64,000 bases of DNA from Aphrophora alni. Its lineage: Eukaryota > Arthropoda > Insecta > Hemiptera > Aphrophoridae. The translations under genes and the position numbers were made by a program. This document shows positions 12,601 through 27,600 of the stretch, piece by piece. How positions within the stretch are numbered: position 1 is the first letter of the stretch; every line of letters starts with the position of its first letter. The stretch spans positions 105,857,989 to 105,921,988 of the forward strand of contig OY740772.1 of assembly GCA_963513935.1 (NCBI GenBank), read 5' to 3'. Under the pieces are notes generated by a model. The model did no database searches, was not told the origin of the DNA, and saw only the letters and a list, made by a program, of their open reading frames with translations.

Positions 12601-15600
12601 TGTCAAAGCAAGTTTTAAACATTTTCCTTTCTATATTATTAACAGAATCTATAGACAACAATCCAAAAGTAAGCTTGATTATTTCTTCCCCACCCAAAAC
12701 CAAATAAATAAAAGACTATTTTAAGACCTTTTGAGTATAATGTACTAAGTTGTCCATTGCAGTAGTAACTACTCCATTGAACATAAGCACGAGTATCCTG
12801 ATGAATAATTACTAAATTATTAAATTAGTTCATTAAATAACCATAATTTATTCTTATGGTTATTTTAATTATCTAATGTTTTTCATGGAAAGTGATTACT
12901 TACAGCACAGGTTAGATTTTGTACACAGAAGATGTATAGGCTACTCTGACTTGACACATTCCAATATGTGAAGTGCATGAGGGGTACAGAGATCTGATTT
13001 CAAGCGCCCGTTTCTGTATATGTATGCAGACTACACCCAAGTTAGTGATAGGGCATATTATTGTAGTTTTTCAGATCATGCAGGTTAAAGCCAGGTTGAT
13101 GGTGTTGTTTTTATATCTTATCTTATTCTCCTGTCATCATTAATCTAACAGGCATAAATTACATATGTTCGGGGGACAAAATAAAACAAATTTAGCATAG
13201 ATAGCGAAAAGTAACATTTTCCTCCATCTCTTGTCATCTATAGATGGTTTTACAATTATTTACCAATTGTCAACCCCCACTATTAAGTCTATGAGCTATC
13301 ACTGAAAAAAACACAGTTTAATTGGGTATTGGACTATATTCTATTTATGAAATTCAAAGTTTAGCTTCAGCAGAGTCAATCAACAACTGTGTTTGATTAT
13401 ACCAATTTAACTTTTCAGTCGGATGAAGCATCCGCTTACTTAACACATTTACTAAATTCTCAAAAACACAATATTTTTAACCAAATTTTGGTACAGCAGG
13501 AGAAAATGTAACAAAAGAATAACATAATTAATTAATTTTTCTTTTACTTTAATAATTGTACAAAATATTGCTGGAACACTTAGAACACACAGATGCAATT
13601 AAATATTGATCAATTCTTCATTAAACCACAAATTTAACATTAGATACCATAGTGTGTTTAATTCACAACTGTTAAACCTTTCACTTATAAATATTCATTA
13701 TATTCATAACTAAGTATAAAAATCTAAATAAGAAGAGAAAAATCAAATACATTAAAGAAGTAAACAAATATATTTTACCCCTACTTGACTGTGAGAGTAA
13801 ATTTTAATTTTTATAAGTCAATATAATAATAATTTAATTGATTTTTAAACAGATATGATGGTGAAATTGTGTTCATACTCACTCCGTGTTAACACTAGGA
13901 GCCTCGTCAATTATCATTATGCCATATTTTTCAGCCAAATCCATGATTTCTTCAGCATAGGGATAATGAGAAGTGCGATAGCAGTTTGCTCCAACCCATT
14001 TTAGTAAATTATGGTCTTTTACTGCTAGAACCATGTCTAATCCTTTGCCTCGAAGCTGTAAATATATTCTTTTAATAAAATTCTAAACTGTACAGGGAAA
14101 ATTATTTTAAAAGTTACTGAGTTGACCTAACATCCTAAGATAAGTAGTGAGTCTAGAATGTTGGTAACATGAACTTTATGCGCTAACTACAAATTAAATT
14201 ACTGATAAGTCCTTTAATAAGCCTAAGCCCTTCACTGACTGTTTCACCACAGAATTATTGTTATGCCTTAGTGTTTGCTCGTTAATTGCATATTTAATAA
14301 TCTATAGTTCCAAATTGAGAAAAATATTAAACATGCATTTCTTTCTTAATATCTTGTAAGTTTCAATATACCAATTATAAGGCTTCATATACAAAAGTAG
14401 CATCTTATATAACGTTTTGAGTACAATAAGTAAAATAAATAACAGATTGAAACTTCTTAGGCCTAGTCTGCAAAGAGAAAACATTCTTTTCTAAAAGAAA
14501 AAGGTATTGGTACATTTTATCAGCAACCATAAAATGTATCATTAAGGTTATTTTTTTATTCACAAAATATTTACACATTAAACAAAAACTTTTAAATAAT
14601 TTTGTTATCATTTTTTTAAATTGTTGTAGTAACTTTAAAAAAATTTAAAATAATTAAGAAATCTTTTTTGTTAATGTATAGTAAGAGTTAAAAGGAGGAA
14701 ATAAATTATGTTGATGTATTTTCTAGTTCCTGAGAAAAATGCCCTTAAGTAGTATATTTCCGACTAATATTGGTTAGTTATGACCATGGAATTCTTAGAG
14801 AAAGTCAAGCTAAAAATTAAATCATAATATATTTAATATTTTATTGTGAATAACCATGTAAACATTAATAGTTCATGGATAATATTGATTACCTTTCTAA
14901 GGCAGGATCTCCTAAACAATTCCTTTAAAATTTAAATTTCTGAAATATTATTTTATTTTTAACACTGGAGAGGACGCGTCAAAATAATCCTTCGTGGAGG
15001 CGTGCACGGTCTTTTAGACAGCGTTTGACAAAAATTACACAAATTATATCCAAAAGTATGTTTAAATGTTACAAAATTAGTAAATAATGGAAATAGATAT
15101 TTTAAGAATTACAAGTATTTTTTTCTAAACATAGTCGAAAAGGCTGTGACGAGCCCTCTCCAGGGTTAAGAATGTAAAAGTTATGAAACTACAAGTCATA
15201 CAATAATAATAAATACATAATGTCAAGTAAAGGCTAATAATATCTGCTTTTCCTAGATTTGTCTCCTCTTGACATGTTTTGGAAAAATTCTATTTTCAAA
15301 AAGAATTCTAATATTGTTGGAGATTAATGTAATTACTCTTCTAACTATTATGCACAAATAAAATACTATTTAATTCAGTTACAACTGTTTATTTTGATGT
15401 CATTAAATCCATAAATAACCAGCTGAAACTATTGGAATAACTTACATCTGAATCTTCATGCCTTCCAAATCCACGAATGTAAATTTCTTTGTTATTTATA
15501 TACATTTTATTGCTATCCCACCGAAGAGTCCTGACACCAAGTGGCAGCCTGTAAATGTCCTCCTTACCTATTTCTGGAGTCCGAAGTACAAACTAAAAAA

Positions 15601-18600
15601 ATACAAATAATATGTATGTATTTTAATTTACTCTTATTTTATAAAAATGCAGAGACTAAGATGTTTGTCTAATATAAATAAATAATACAAACCATAAATT
15701 ATTTATAGCTGCAAAGTAATATAAAATAATTGATATGGAATAAATTGAATTGCTTTATAAAATGTTCTGTGCTTTTCTATTTATTAAAACTAAAATTTCA
15801 TAAACAAGTAATATAATTATCTTATCGTGTTAAAGAAAATAGAAACCTGAAATTAAAACATGTCTGTGTTATCGGAATTTTTATGGATATGTGAATTTTT
15901 ATTCCAAAGAAAACTGAAGAGAATGAAATTTTTATTAATATTATAGAGCCATATGTTTGTTAACTGAAAAGTGTAAAACCACATAACATCGAGAATTATC
16001 TGAACAAATATCTATTATATTTAGTAAACATTATATACAGTAGAACCCCTCAAACTCGACATAATGTGGACTTTAAGGTTGTCGAGTTTGGGGGTTGTCG
16101 AGTTTTAGGGAACTTTGGTATTTAATGGTTAGGTTTGCAACAAATACTCAAAAATTTTAAATAACTGTACATTTATTGATTATCAATGATTAAACGTTTA
16201 TTGCAAAAAAGTCCCTGCCTGACAACAAAAAATAGTGTGTTCAATCACACATTAAAATTAAATTTATCGATCGGTCAAATGAGATTTAAAAAGTTTTGGC
16301 CTTGTACAATAGGTTTAGTAAACTAAAAAGACCTATCCTAATATGATGTAATAAAATTTACAGTAAATAACAGACGTCCATTAAATATTTTTAAAGATTA
16401 AAACAATTTTAGATAAAAAAAAAACATTAGAGCAAAGTTAGCATTGTTTGAAAAAACTTTTGATTGATATTTGTTTTTCATTTTCAACTGGACGTCTGGC
16501 AGCTTCATCTCGAAGTCGCCGAAGAAAAAGAATGTCCATACCAAACACGGTCCAATACAAATGCTATAAATTGAACTGCTGATCGCATATAATTAAGAGT
16601 CGGGTCATTTTTCTCACATGGTTAAGACCTTTATTACAAAACTTGAATCATAGTTCTACGACGCTCCGTTGAATTGTTATGACAAAAGACTTGCCGCTTA
16701 CTTTAATGGAATCGGTGCTAATGACCGGTAGCATCCGGTTGGTTAGGCGCTTGGGTTCACAACAATATGAATGTTTTGACAACAAATATTTAGGGCTGTC
16801 CCGGTCTACCTGCACCCTTTATCTTTAACTTTGGCCTCTACTATACAGTAGGATTAGAAAGTGGCTAGACAAAGGAGCATCCCTCACACATGTATAAACA
16901 AAAGTAACAAGCCTCAACCTCCGGGCATCTGGCAGGCGCACATGGCGTAAAACAATGCAGTGAATGACCTTGGAAATCCCATGCTCCTTGTCACTGGCCC
17001 TGTCGAGTTTGACGGAATGTCGAGTTTGAGGGGGTCGAGTTTGAGGGGTTCTACTGTATATTATGTAATTTTATTCTATTTGACAATTGGTTATCCTGAG
17101 ACAATTATACTTGCAATACATAAGGCTGAAAATAGTCTGGGGTGAGGCTGTTCAATATCATTTGTATCATGTTGATTAAGAGACTCCAGAAAGCAACACT
17201 ACGGTATTGTTTGGGATGTAATAAAACAAGTTCATCTCTGCACATTCTAGAGAGAACTTGATAACATATCAAGAATGCCACTCTGGTCAAACATCACCTT
17301 TACAGGCACCTCAACCCTTGTCTATGCTCAAGCAAGTAATCCTTCATATTCGGAAATAAACAGCCAAGCAAAAACACAACCCCTACAACCTATCTGTTAT
17401 TCCTCCCATCTATACTCAATACCACCGTGATGGTGGACAACTCCCATGGTGCATATAGAATTAGTTGGAAAATTAACTAAACAGGACTACCGTACCCATT
17501 GCAGGACAGGACACATGGACACATTCAAGATCATTGAGACTCGGTACCAGGTATTCTTACATGTCTATACAGGCTGCTCTCTCAATCTGACAGATTATCA
17601 ATCAGAAACAGTCGTTTATATTCCATAAAATGGATATGTTTGCTGGATATTTCTGGCAAATCAAGTACAGAAGCAGAACATCTGGCTATACGTTCTACAC
17701 TAAAACGTTGTGCTGAGCTCACTGGAGAATGGATAATCATTCTTATAGACTAAAATACATCTCTGTTGAGAATAGTAACTTACAAGCCGTCCTACCCTCA
17801 GGGGCTCCCTTATTACAATCCCAAAGGAACCCAGCTAGATCTACGCTTTTTTTGTAGTCTTGGGTTGTAGTTTTTCAATACTTTCATTAATCAAGGTGTT
17901 TCATCTTTTCTGTTAAGTTAATTTTCATGACCAACTCTTGTTATTTTATGACCTCGACACTATTAGAGTAATAGATGAGCCGGGAGTTTTATTTTATGTT
18001 CTTTTTATCCTTTTTAAAACCGAAAACAAAACGCTTCCGGATCTATAGTTATATCAAATTTTTGTTATTTCTAGCTCAAAAATCAGCTCCCAAAATATTG
18101 CAGTGCAATTTTGAATCACCTCTAAAAAAATATATATATTACTATTCCGATATAATATATGGATTCCATTACACTTTACAATAAATATACTCCTAATATT
18201 TTCATAAATATTAAACACACATTTTATATGGTAACTAAAAATAAAAGATTGTGTAAATATATTGTATAGTTTAAACAAATTATCAACATAACATAAACGT
18301 TTGAATGAAAATGTTTACTTCTAAAATGTCAATTGTTACATTAGTGAAAGGTGTTGGAAAGATTATAAAATAACTTCCCATTGTGACAAACATGTATTTA
18401 TTCAGTTTGTTTCTAAATTGCCCTTCATAAAAGGTCTAATTATTTACCAGGAATGTTTATAAAGCTTTGTATCTAATCTACACATTCTGCACATATTTTT
18501 ATTTATTTATTTATTTTTTTAAATATTTCAGCTGAAGATTCATTAATCCCAATAATAAAGAATCAAAACATAAATGATGTAAGTTAATAAAACAAAACTT

Positions 18601-21600
18601 ATTAGAATAACGTCATTTTAAAATTTTTATTGTTTAATACAATTGTTTATGGTGGCTTAAATTACAATCATTGAAATTCGAAATTAAACAATGTAATCTT
18701 AGATTTTAAACTTACCTCAACTTCATACCGATAGCCTGGAGTACAATTCATTCCAATCGGCCACCAGAATTTTGGTTCTGGTATTTCTATTCTGCCTGAA
18801 ACATTAGATCCACCTTCATCCCCGTAAATTATAGTGGTTGTTTCAAAACAAATAGGATTTCCATCAGCATCCTTAATAGTAACTGTACAGTTTATTTCTT
18901 CTTTTTCGGTACCCAAACTTCCTCTGTAGACAAGTTCGTAGTTCACCCAAGCTACAATCAAATATTGCTTAAAATATTTTGTTCACTTTAAATTACGTTC
19001 CTTATTTTAAATATTGTAAAATTACTAATAGTTATTTACCTCTTTGTCCTTCAATATCTGTAGATACATTTATGTCATCTATATACACAGCTGGAGTTGT
19101 ATACAAATGAACAGAGCGATGAATCCCGGCATAGTTATAAAAGTCAAAAGAATATCGTTGGACAATTTTACTACCTGTGTCCCTGAAATCATTTAAAAAT
19201 CAATTTAATTTTGGTACAGTATATGTATAATGGCCATAAATACAAAACGCTTTGCATTTATTACTAATGTTTATTTATAATTTGGTTTTTACTAAATTAC
19301 TATTTTTTCCTATACATAAATTGAAATAAATACTGGATTTCAGTAAATGTATTTTATTAATAACATCCAACGCACTAAATTTTTAAATTCTCATATATAT
19401 AGATAGTATAGGTAGTGTTGTATTATTCATGTTTTCATAGAAATAATGTTCGAGTATTTTGAGATTTCTTGAGCTCAAAAACTGTTTTTGTTTTGTTTTT
19501 TTGTTTTTGAATAATATCTATCTGTTTATGTGTGCTACAGCTGAAATGAGTGGATCAATAGTAAGGAAATTTAGTATGTAATATTTTGGCTGTATCTTTT
19601 CTTTCTTTGACAGTTGTTTTTTAAAACTAAAATTAAAAGCCATACCTTATATAAACATACCCTCTGTTAAAAGTCAAAACACCCTAAGGGCTCATTTATA
19701 GTGAGTATGGGCTTGGCAATCTCGAGGGAACTTAGATCGAGGGATTAGATCTCTCTCTTTCATCTTTACTATCAGGGCTCTCTTGACCAACTCATTTTTC
19801 TTTTCCAACCCTAACGCTATTACAGTATTAGGGAGCTAGAGGTTTTATTTTATACTATTTATGCCATGACCAAAGGTACTTGGTAGAACTCTTTGTTAAA
19901 TGAAACACAACACAATATTTAGTTTAAAATTCTACAGGTTAAGTGAACAATTTATTTTATATATTTTACACATGAGTCTTTGTAATTTTTAGTACATGGA
20001 ATAACTTGTATTTTAATTATGATCAATTATTTTAATAAATTATCCAAAATTTGTTTATTTTTGTTTAATATTTCTCTATTTTATTGTTTTTTTCATTCTT
20101 TGATTCTCTTATTTGTACACACAAAAATCATTAATGTGTTGTATGTGTTTTGTACTGTGTTTTATGTATTTGATGTAAAGGCTTAGACTTGTTGTATGAA
20201 ATTGTATTGTTAACCACAACCAAATAAATGAAATGAATTGGTATTTATGAAGCAGCTTAACACAGACTAAAGCGAGTCCCATTAGTCTGTATTAAACTGC
20301 CTTGTAACTATCAAAACCATGGTTGGCAAAACTCAATCAACTGTAGCATTGTAAACTAAATATTGTGTGTGTCTCATTATTTTAAGATTGTTTCTTCCTT
20401 TTTTTATAAACCCGATAGGTTTTTGTTACATTTTTTTTTAAAGTTGGTCCTAATGATTTGATGATTTAATTATTGAATATTTCATATTTCAAAACAGGTT
20501 TAAGTTGTTAAAGTTTAGTAGAAATTTTAGAAAAAACAAAAGTTCTCAAACCAATGTACCAATGGACACATGAAAAATTACTGTTTCTCAAATAAATTGG
20601 AAAATATCTAAATAACCTCTGGCTGACATATTTCCACGTTACGGATAACTTTTTTTAACAAAGGAAAGTTCATGCAATGTTTTTCCCATTTGAAGTTTTT
20701 TGTATCTCTTATACTTTTAGAGGTCCTAATGGTGGCCATCTTGAGTTGATCATTTTGTATATTACAAATAAAAAACAATATTAATGACAAGATATATTTA
20801 CATCACAAGAAGCGCAATAAACAAATAATGTATTAAAACTAAAATATGTACAAATGTACAAAATAAACTAAGGTAAACTAAATGATATTTTTAAATCAAA
20901 CTGAACTTTTTTTTTTTTAATACTAGTTCATATCCCTTCTTTTTTTATGGTCCACATAATAATATGTGTGTTTATCTGTCTACCTGTAAGTGGCAACCCT
21001 TCTAGACAGACAAGACATTGAATATATTTCAAACTTTGGATTTATATTCTTTATATTGTCCCACATATGGGAAAAATATAGCAGTAACCAAAAAAAAATG
21101 ACATTGGTGTAGTTAAGGGGCCAAAAATATTGAGTTAAAAACTTTTTTTTAAATATTATGTGTGGGTTATCAATAGGAGATATTCTGATTACAAATATGT
21201 ATGTTTATTCGGTGAAAAAATTATAATGTTGGCTCTAGGCCAAATTTTAACTGTCAAATATCATGTCAACCCCCCCCCTCTAACTTGAACACAGTATGAC
21301 CTACCAATCTGAAAAAAAAATTTGGATTTAAAATTAAATTGCAGTGTGAAATCGTTATTTTAAATTTTATTTAAATACGGAATACAACTTAATTTAAACA
21401 ACACAATGAGAAATGTGTAACGTATACGTTTTAAAAGCAATTTTTTTAGAAGTGAAACAAACCATTTAATAGCCATTAAAAGATGGATTGAATTTTCATT
21501 GATTTCTCTTTATTATTGTCGACAATTAAAACCAAAGACTCTTATAATTTCATGTGCATGTCTGTCCATCAATCTGTCATATATATTTAAAACTTTGAAT

Positions 21601-24600
21601 TTATATTCTGTGTATTGTTCAACATATAGGAAAAATATAACAGTATAAAAAAATGACCTTGGGGTAGTTCAGGAGTAAAAACTATTGAGTTGGACAATAT
21701 GTTTTGGACCTATTATGTGTGGAGTATCAAATAAAACTAGAAAATTTAAACTGATTATGAATATGTATTTGACAAAGAAATGAATATATTGATGCTAGGC
21801 CAGTTAAAAGACTTTAACTTTATAAAAACAACTGTCCCTATATGCCTATATCTCAAAGTTATATTGTTTTAGCACACATTTGACATTGTTATTTTTAATC
21901 ACTTCTGAATAACGTTTTATTTTATTTTGTGTGATTTTTACTTTAGTTGGTTATTAACTCCTACATTTTTGCATAAGTTATACTGTAAAACAAAACTTGT
22001 GTGGTAGAAGTGATTTTTTTTTTTCAATTAATTGATTGAGTTAAAATCTCTATCAAATTGATAATAATACAATGAAAAAAAATTTCATCTACGGAACGTT
22101 TTCCTCTTTTCAGCTGCACAAATTTTCCACAAAGAATACTGTTATGGAAACATTACCACTTCCTTTCTGAGTTAATTCTATTACAACATTTGTTTTATTG
22201 TGGGGAACTTTTCAGTTCAAAATGTGAAAAGATTATTCATATTACAAAAAGAAAAAAATGCTGTAAGACTGGTCATAGGATGTTTAAACAAAAAATCTTG
22301 CAAAAATTCTTTCAAGGAGTTGATTATAGTCACACTTCTCTGCATATACACCTTTAAAACAATTTTTATCTTAAATTTAAATATACCCTAAATTTAACAA
22401 TATATACATTATTATAATACTAAGGACGAAAGTGAGTTACAGCTCAGCCAGAACAGACTTGTTAAGTTTAAAACTTTATCCTCACAAGCAGGAGTTTTGT
22501 TAATTCACAAACTCCTAATACACTTTTGAAATATACAAGACTAGAAGGTCTTTAAGAGGAGTCTTTGACAACTCTAGGTGTTGGGATCTTATTACTCGGA
22601 TGAGGAGTTCCGTGGCCACATGAGTGTCTGGTCACCATGTTTTCATGGAGCGGCTTACGGAGCTGCAATAGTACTATGCAGTAGTCACTTTATTCATATA
22701 CTTAACTTTATATTTACAGTGTGTTTTCCTATTGTTGTTCTGGTAATGTAATTGTTTATTGTTGATTATTGATTGTTTATAAATATTGTTAATGTTTAAT
22801 AATAGTTCCTTTTTATGGAATAAAGAATTGTTTTTAAATTTTTTATAATTATAATATGCAATAGACCAGTCATGTCAAAGACACAGTCCCCGATCGTAAT
22901 GTGTCACAGAAAGAAGAATCATGTTTTTTAGAACTTTTAGACTTCACTTGATTCCTCTACGGAAGTTTTAAAATGTGCACACTACATTTATAAGTAATTT
23001 CAAGGGCAGCGCGTGTCTAGACAAGCGAGAGAGATAGACAGTAACGCCATCTCTTAGCAACAAGCGGAAATACCCTATTATTTTTGTTGAGATCAATAGA
23101 ATCTTCGCTTTCTATCAATAGAAACACGCTTCGAGTCTAGACTAGAACCATCCTTATCGATATAAAAGGAGTGCATCGGCGCAACGTGAATCAGTTGAGT
23201 CGAGTAATCGAAGCGATACGGTCGGAGAAGGATTTTAGTTGTACTACGAAGTAGTGATTGTGAAGTCTAGTGATTGTGAAGGTATTGAGCATTTGTTTGT
23301 GACATGCGTGTGCGATATCCATAATTGTTGTGTTGAGTTCCATAATTGTTACGATTTTGGCATAATGTCACAAAAACGTAAAGTTGATAGTGAGTGCAGA
23401 GTTTTTCAGTCTAAATGGGTAATTGCATATTTTTTCATAGAATGGAAAGGTAAACAGACAGTTTGCAATCAAACAGTTGCTGTTTGTAAGGAGTTTAACT
23501 TAAAGAGACACTATGATACGAATCATAAATCAAAATTCGATTGTTACACTGAAAAAATAAGAATGGACACATTGTCATCTGTAAAATCTAAACTTCAAGT
23601 TCAACAATCGATGTTTACTAAAGCTAATACTGAGAGCGAAGATGCCCTGAAATCAAGTTTTATTATTGCATTAGAAATCGAGAAGAAATCAAAACCTTTC
23701 ACTGATGGTGATTTTATTAAAGACACCATGTTGAAAGTTGCCGATGTTTCATTTCCATTCCAAAAGTCAATAATTCAAAATATTTTGCTGTCAAGAAACA
23801 CTGTTGCTTCAAGAATAAATGATTTATCTCAAAATTTGGTTCTTCAACTGAAGGAGAAAATTAGGGAATTTACAAACTTTTCACTGGCTGTTGACGAGAG
23901 CACCCATACTGTTGATACAGCTCAACTTGCTGTTTTTATACGAGGTATTAACAGTAACTTTGAAATAACTGAAGAACTATTAAAGTGCGTTCCATTGACA
24001 GGTACTACAACTGCAAATGATATTTATTCTGCAATTGAGCATTTGATAGCAGAATATGAACTCGACTGGAATATACTTAGCAGCACAACTACGGATGGCG
24101 CTCCTTTCAAACATTCAGGCGTTGTAACTAAATTAAAACAGAAAACATCAGGGAATTTTGTGGGATTTCACTGTATAATTCATCAGGAATCATTGGCATC
24201 CAAACATTTAAAAATGGACCATGTCATGCAACCTATAATTAAAAAAGTAAATTTTATAAGGAGCAGAGGACTAAATCACCAACAGTTCAGGCAGTTTTTA
24301 CAAGATTTGGACGATAACTTTTCTGATGTCCCTTATTTCACCGAAGTTCGTTGGCTCAGTCGAGGAGTAGTTTTAGAAAGATTTTTTGCATTACGTGACC
24401 CTATTCAAGCTTTCATGTTAGAAAAAGGCAACCCAATTGATTATGATAATGACTGGTGGGTTGATTGTGCCTTTTTGCTAGATATGAATAAACACTTGAC
24501 TGATCTGAATGTAAAGTTACAGGGTAAAAATCTGATTGTCACTCAAATGTATTCATGTATTCAAGCCTTTGAAACATAGTTGAGGCTGTGGGAAAATCAG

Positions 24601-27600
24601 GTAAAAAATCAAACTTTGGATCATTTCCCTCATTTAAAATCATTTGGCACAGAGAACCAAAAAAAATTGGATCAATATTCTCAACTTCTGCAAAATCTGA
24701 TCACAGAATTCAACAATCGTTTTGAAGCCTTCCACAAAATTAATGAAATGGAATTCCCAATTTTCAACAATCCATTCGATTTTGAAGCTGCACAGGCACC
24801 AGTTCATTTGCAAATGGAGTTGATAGATCTTCAATCGGACTGTATTTTGAAAGAAAAATTTAAAGAGGTTAACGCTCTTACATTTTATACACAATATTTC
24901 AAGAGTTTGGAAAACTACCCAGAATTAAAAAAGCATGCAGCACGCATTCTGTGCATGTTTGGTAGCACCTATTTATGTGAGCAGATGTTTTCCGTCATGA
25001 AAATAAATAAGAACAAACATCGCACAAGATTTACGAATGAACATCTCCAATCAATTCTTAAAATAATTACAACGAATATGATACCTGACATCAATGAGCT
25101 TGTCAAAAACAAGAGAAGTCAGGTATCTGGATCCTCGAGCTCAAAATAACTACCCTCTTTTATAACTTTGATATGATTTTTAACAACCGTATATAATACT
25201 ATAAAATTAAATAAATAAAATGGTATAATAATTCAGTAATTTTTTTAAATTTGAATCTGGCCCGTTTACACATTCTTTATTTAATATATATTATGGCCCT
25301 CTGCAAAATTGAGTTTGACACCTCTGCAATAGACGCTTGTTATACAACTTTAAATAATTGTTTACAGCAACAAGGAAAAATAAATATAAAAACTGAAGTA
25401 TTTAGACAAGAATTATAAAGAAATATAAACTAATGATCTAATGCTGAATAAATTTATCAGTTGATAACAATTTAAGCTTAATTGGATATTATAACAGTTA
25501 TTTTATAACTATTTTTGATTACTTAATGTATATTATTTGACTTCTAATTAATGTTTATTCCAAGCTTACACTTGCCTAAAGCAAAAGAACACACAAGGTT
25601 TTACAAAAATTATACATTACATCTACAGTATAGTATTTTAAAACTAAAAACAATTGTTATAGAATAATATCTAAGCCTTACGTTTGTATCTTTTGCAGAC
25701 TGCCTTGTGGTACAGTTGTGCGTAATAAAGTATTATCAACATAGACTGTTACTCTATTTTTTGTTCCAAACTTCAAAACTGAAGTAACTTCAGCCTGGAA
25801 CGGCAAATGTCCGATCTCATGCTCCATTACTTTGTGACCATTTACCCACTAAAATCATTTAAATTTAATCATTAGTCATAATAATTTAATACAATTTTAA
25901 ACTATCTAACACTCTGTATGGCAGTGTCGGCTCATTTCGTGAAATGAGTGAAATGTCGTTTCATCTGTATACAAATAGAAGAGAGAGAAAGTATATAAAT
26001 GAAAGGAGGGAGTTTATTGTATAAGGAATGTTTTATTCTTCTTGATGCCAACTGAACTTCCTCGACCCTTTTCCCCTACCAAGTGATGTGGAAATTAAAG
26101 TTGCTTCAAACATGGTTAGTTAATATGAAAACAATCACCCTATGGTACCTATGCAGTTATAATGGTGATATGATAGAAGTGAACAGACAGAATCAGTTGC
26201 ACCCATTGCTTCAGTCAAGTGATATGATTCTTGATAACGGTCCAACCCCTGATCTTGATGGTGAATATTTTTGCAACATGAAGAGTTTTTCCATAAATTT
26301 AATGATTTCTAATTTACAATTTTGGTAGTTCTATTTAATGATATTTGTGAAATTCTAGAATGATATGCTACAAAAAAGTTATTAACCATTAGGTTTTGTA
26401 TTTCACAAATTAAATGTACACAAGCACTCTTGTACATGACTAAGTTAACAAATAAAAAGAAAGTAACTATAGAAACATTTTATTTAACTGTTTCGAAAAC
26501 AAATGTTCCAACTAAACTGCGTGAGGAAGACAAAGATTTGGGCTCACCTTAACATCAAGTTTATAAAATATAAAAAAAAAATTATTATCAAATTTACATA
26601 GTAAGCAACCACTTTATTACAATATCATTGACAAATTCGCATGATTGTAGGACAGAAGAATCAACCTCATATTGAAGGCATAATATGAAACAAGCTCAGT
26701 ACTTGCATTTATATTATTATTATTAATAATACTATAACATTTATTTGATTTCCAGAAGTCATCTATAGCTGTTTCACCCATCTCGTACACCACAAGCCGC
26801 CACTGATGTATGATTTTTTGGACAAAATATGTTTCAGAATTGATTTCCTTATGTATAATACAGTAAAACAGAATAATTAGATATATTATAGTCTCAACGA
26901 AAGATTAACTGTTGAGCCAATTTCTGATTAACAAAGTATTGTAAGAAGGTTAATTTTAAAATTTAATAATAAAGGAAAATTATTCTACAACGATTAACAG
27001 TTGAAAATTAAATATTTTTTAAAATTTGTATAGCTTAAAAAAATCTATGAAGGTACCTAATTAAAGAGTCATACAAGTATAATACATATAAAACAACAAA
27101 TTTCTAAATGATTTCACAAAACACTTTAAATTAAATTTTGTGAAGTGTAATCAATAAAGTAAAAATAATTTCACTTACAACTATAGCAAAGTAGTGAACA
27201 CTAGAGAACCTGAGCCAACTTCGAAGTCCTTGGGTTCTCCAAGAGTCAGGAACGAAAAATGTACGATCATACCACACTACACCAACATGGTCACGTAAAT
27301 CTCTATCTTCAGTTATGTCATTGTAGCTACTTGGGACTGGCATAAGAATGACAGGGCCTGTCTGAAAAAATATAAAATATTGGTTATTAGTTTTAAAGAG
27401 TTTTTTATGGTTAATAAAAAAGTAAACAAGTTGATGGGTGCTAACATGGTTCTTACCCAACATTATCGTACAACCAAGTTAACCCTATCAAGTTATCCTC
27501 TAAATGTAATGCCCAAACATTGTTTAGAGGCTTTGTAGGAAATGTTAAATTGTATTGGAAACTTGTTTAAACAATTATTACACAGGTTTGCTGAACCTCA

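Larger units (their letters stand above)
22867..25326 (+). mobile_element. hAT element, complete ends, 8-bp duplication
   Basis: The left end CAGTCATGTCAAAG and the right end (inverted) CAGAGGTGTCAAAC are hAT-type terminal repeats. The flanks at 22859-22866 and 25327-25334 are both CAATAGAC, an exact 8-bp target duplication. The 2,460-bp element contains one transposase gene and its own promoter and lies in GUSB intron 3 in the opposite orientation. Confidence 0.93.

Noticed and set aside
23239..23364. Upstream extension of the hAT transposase to 23239
   Set aside because: Family proteins begin at [10 protein letters not shown] (23365); the extra residues are leader sequence downstream of the promoter.
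24640..24894. 84-codon minus-strand frame
   Set aside because: Antisense shadow of the hAT transposase C-terminal half.
26083..26328. 81-codon frame inside the 884-bp hAT-like element
   Set aside because: No recognisable domain and no start context; at most a remnant of the parent transposase.
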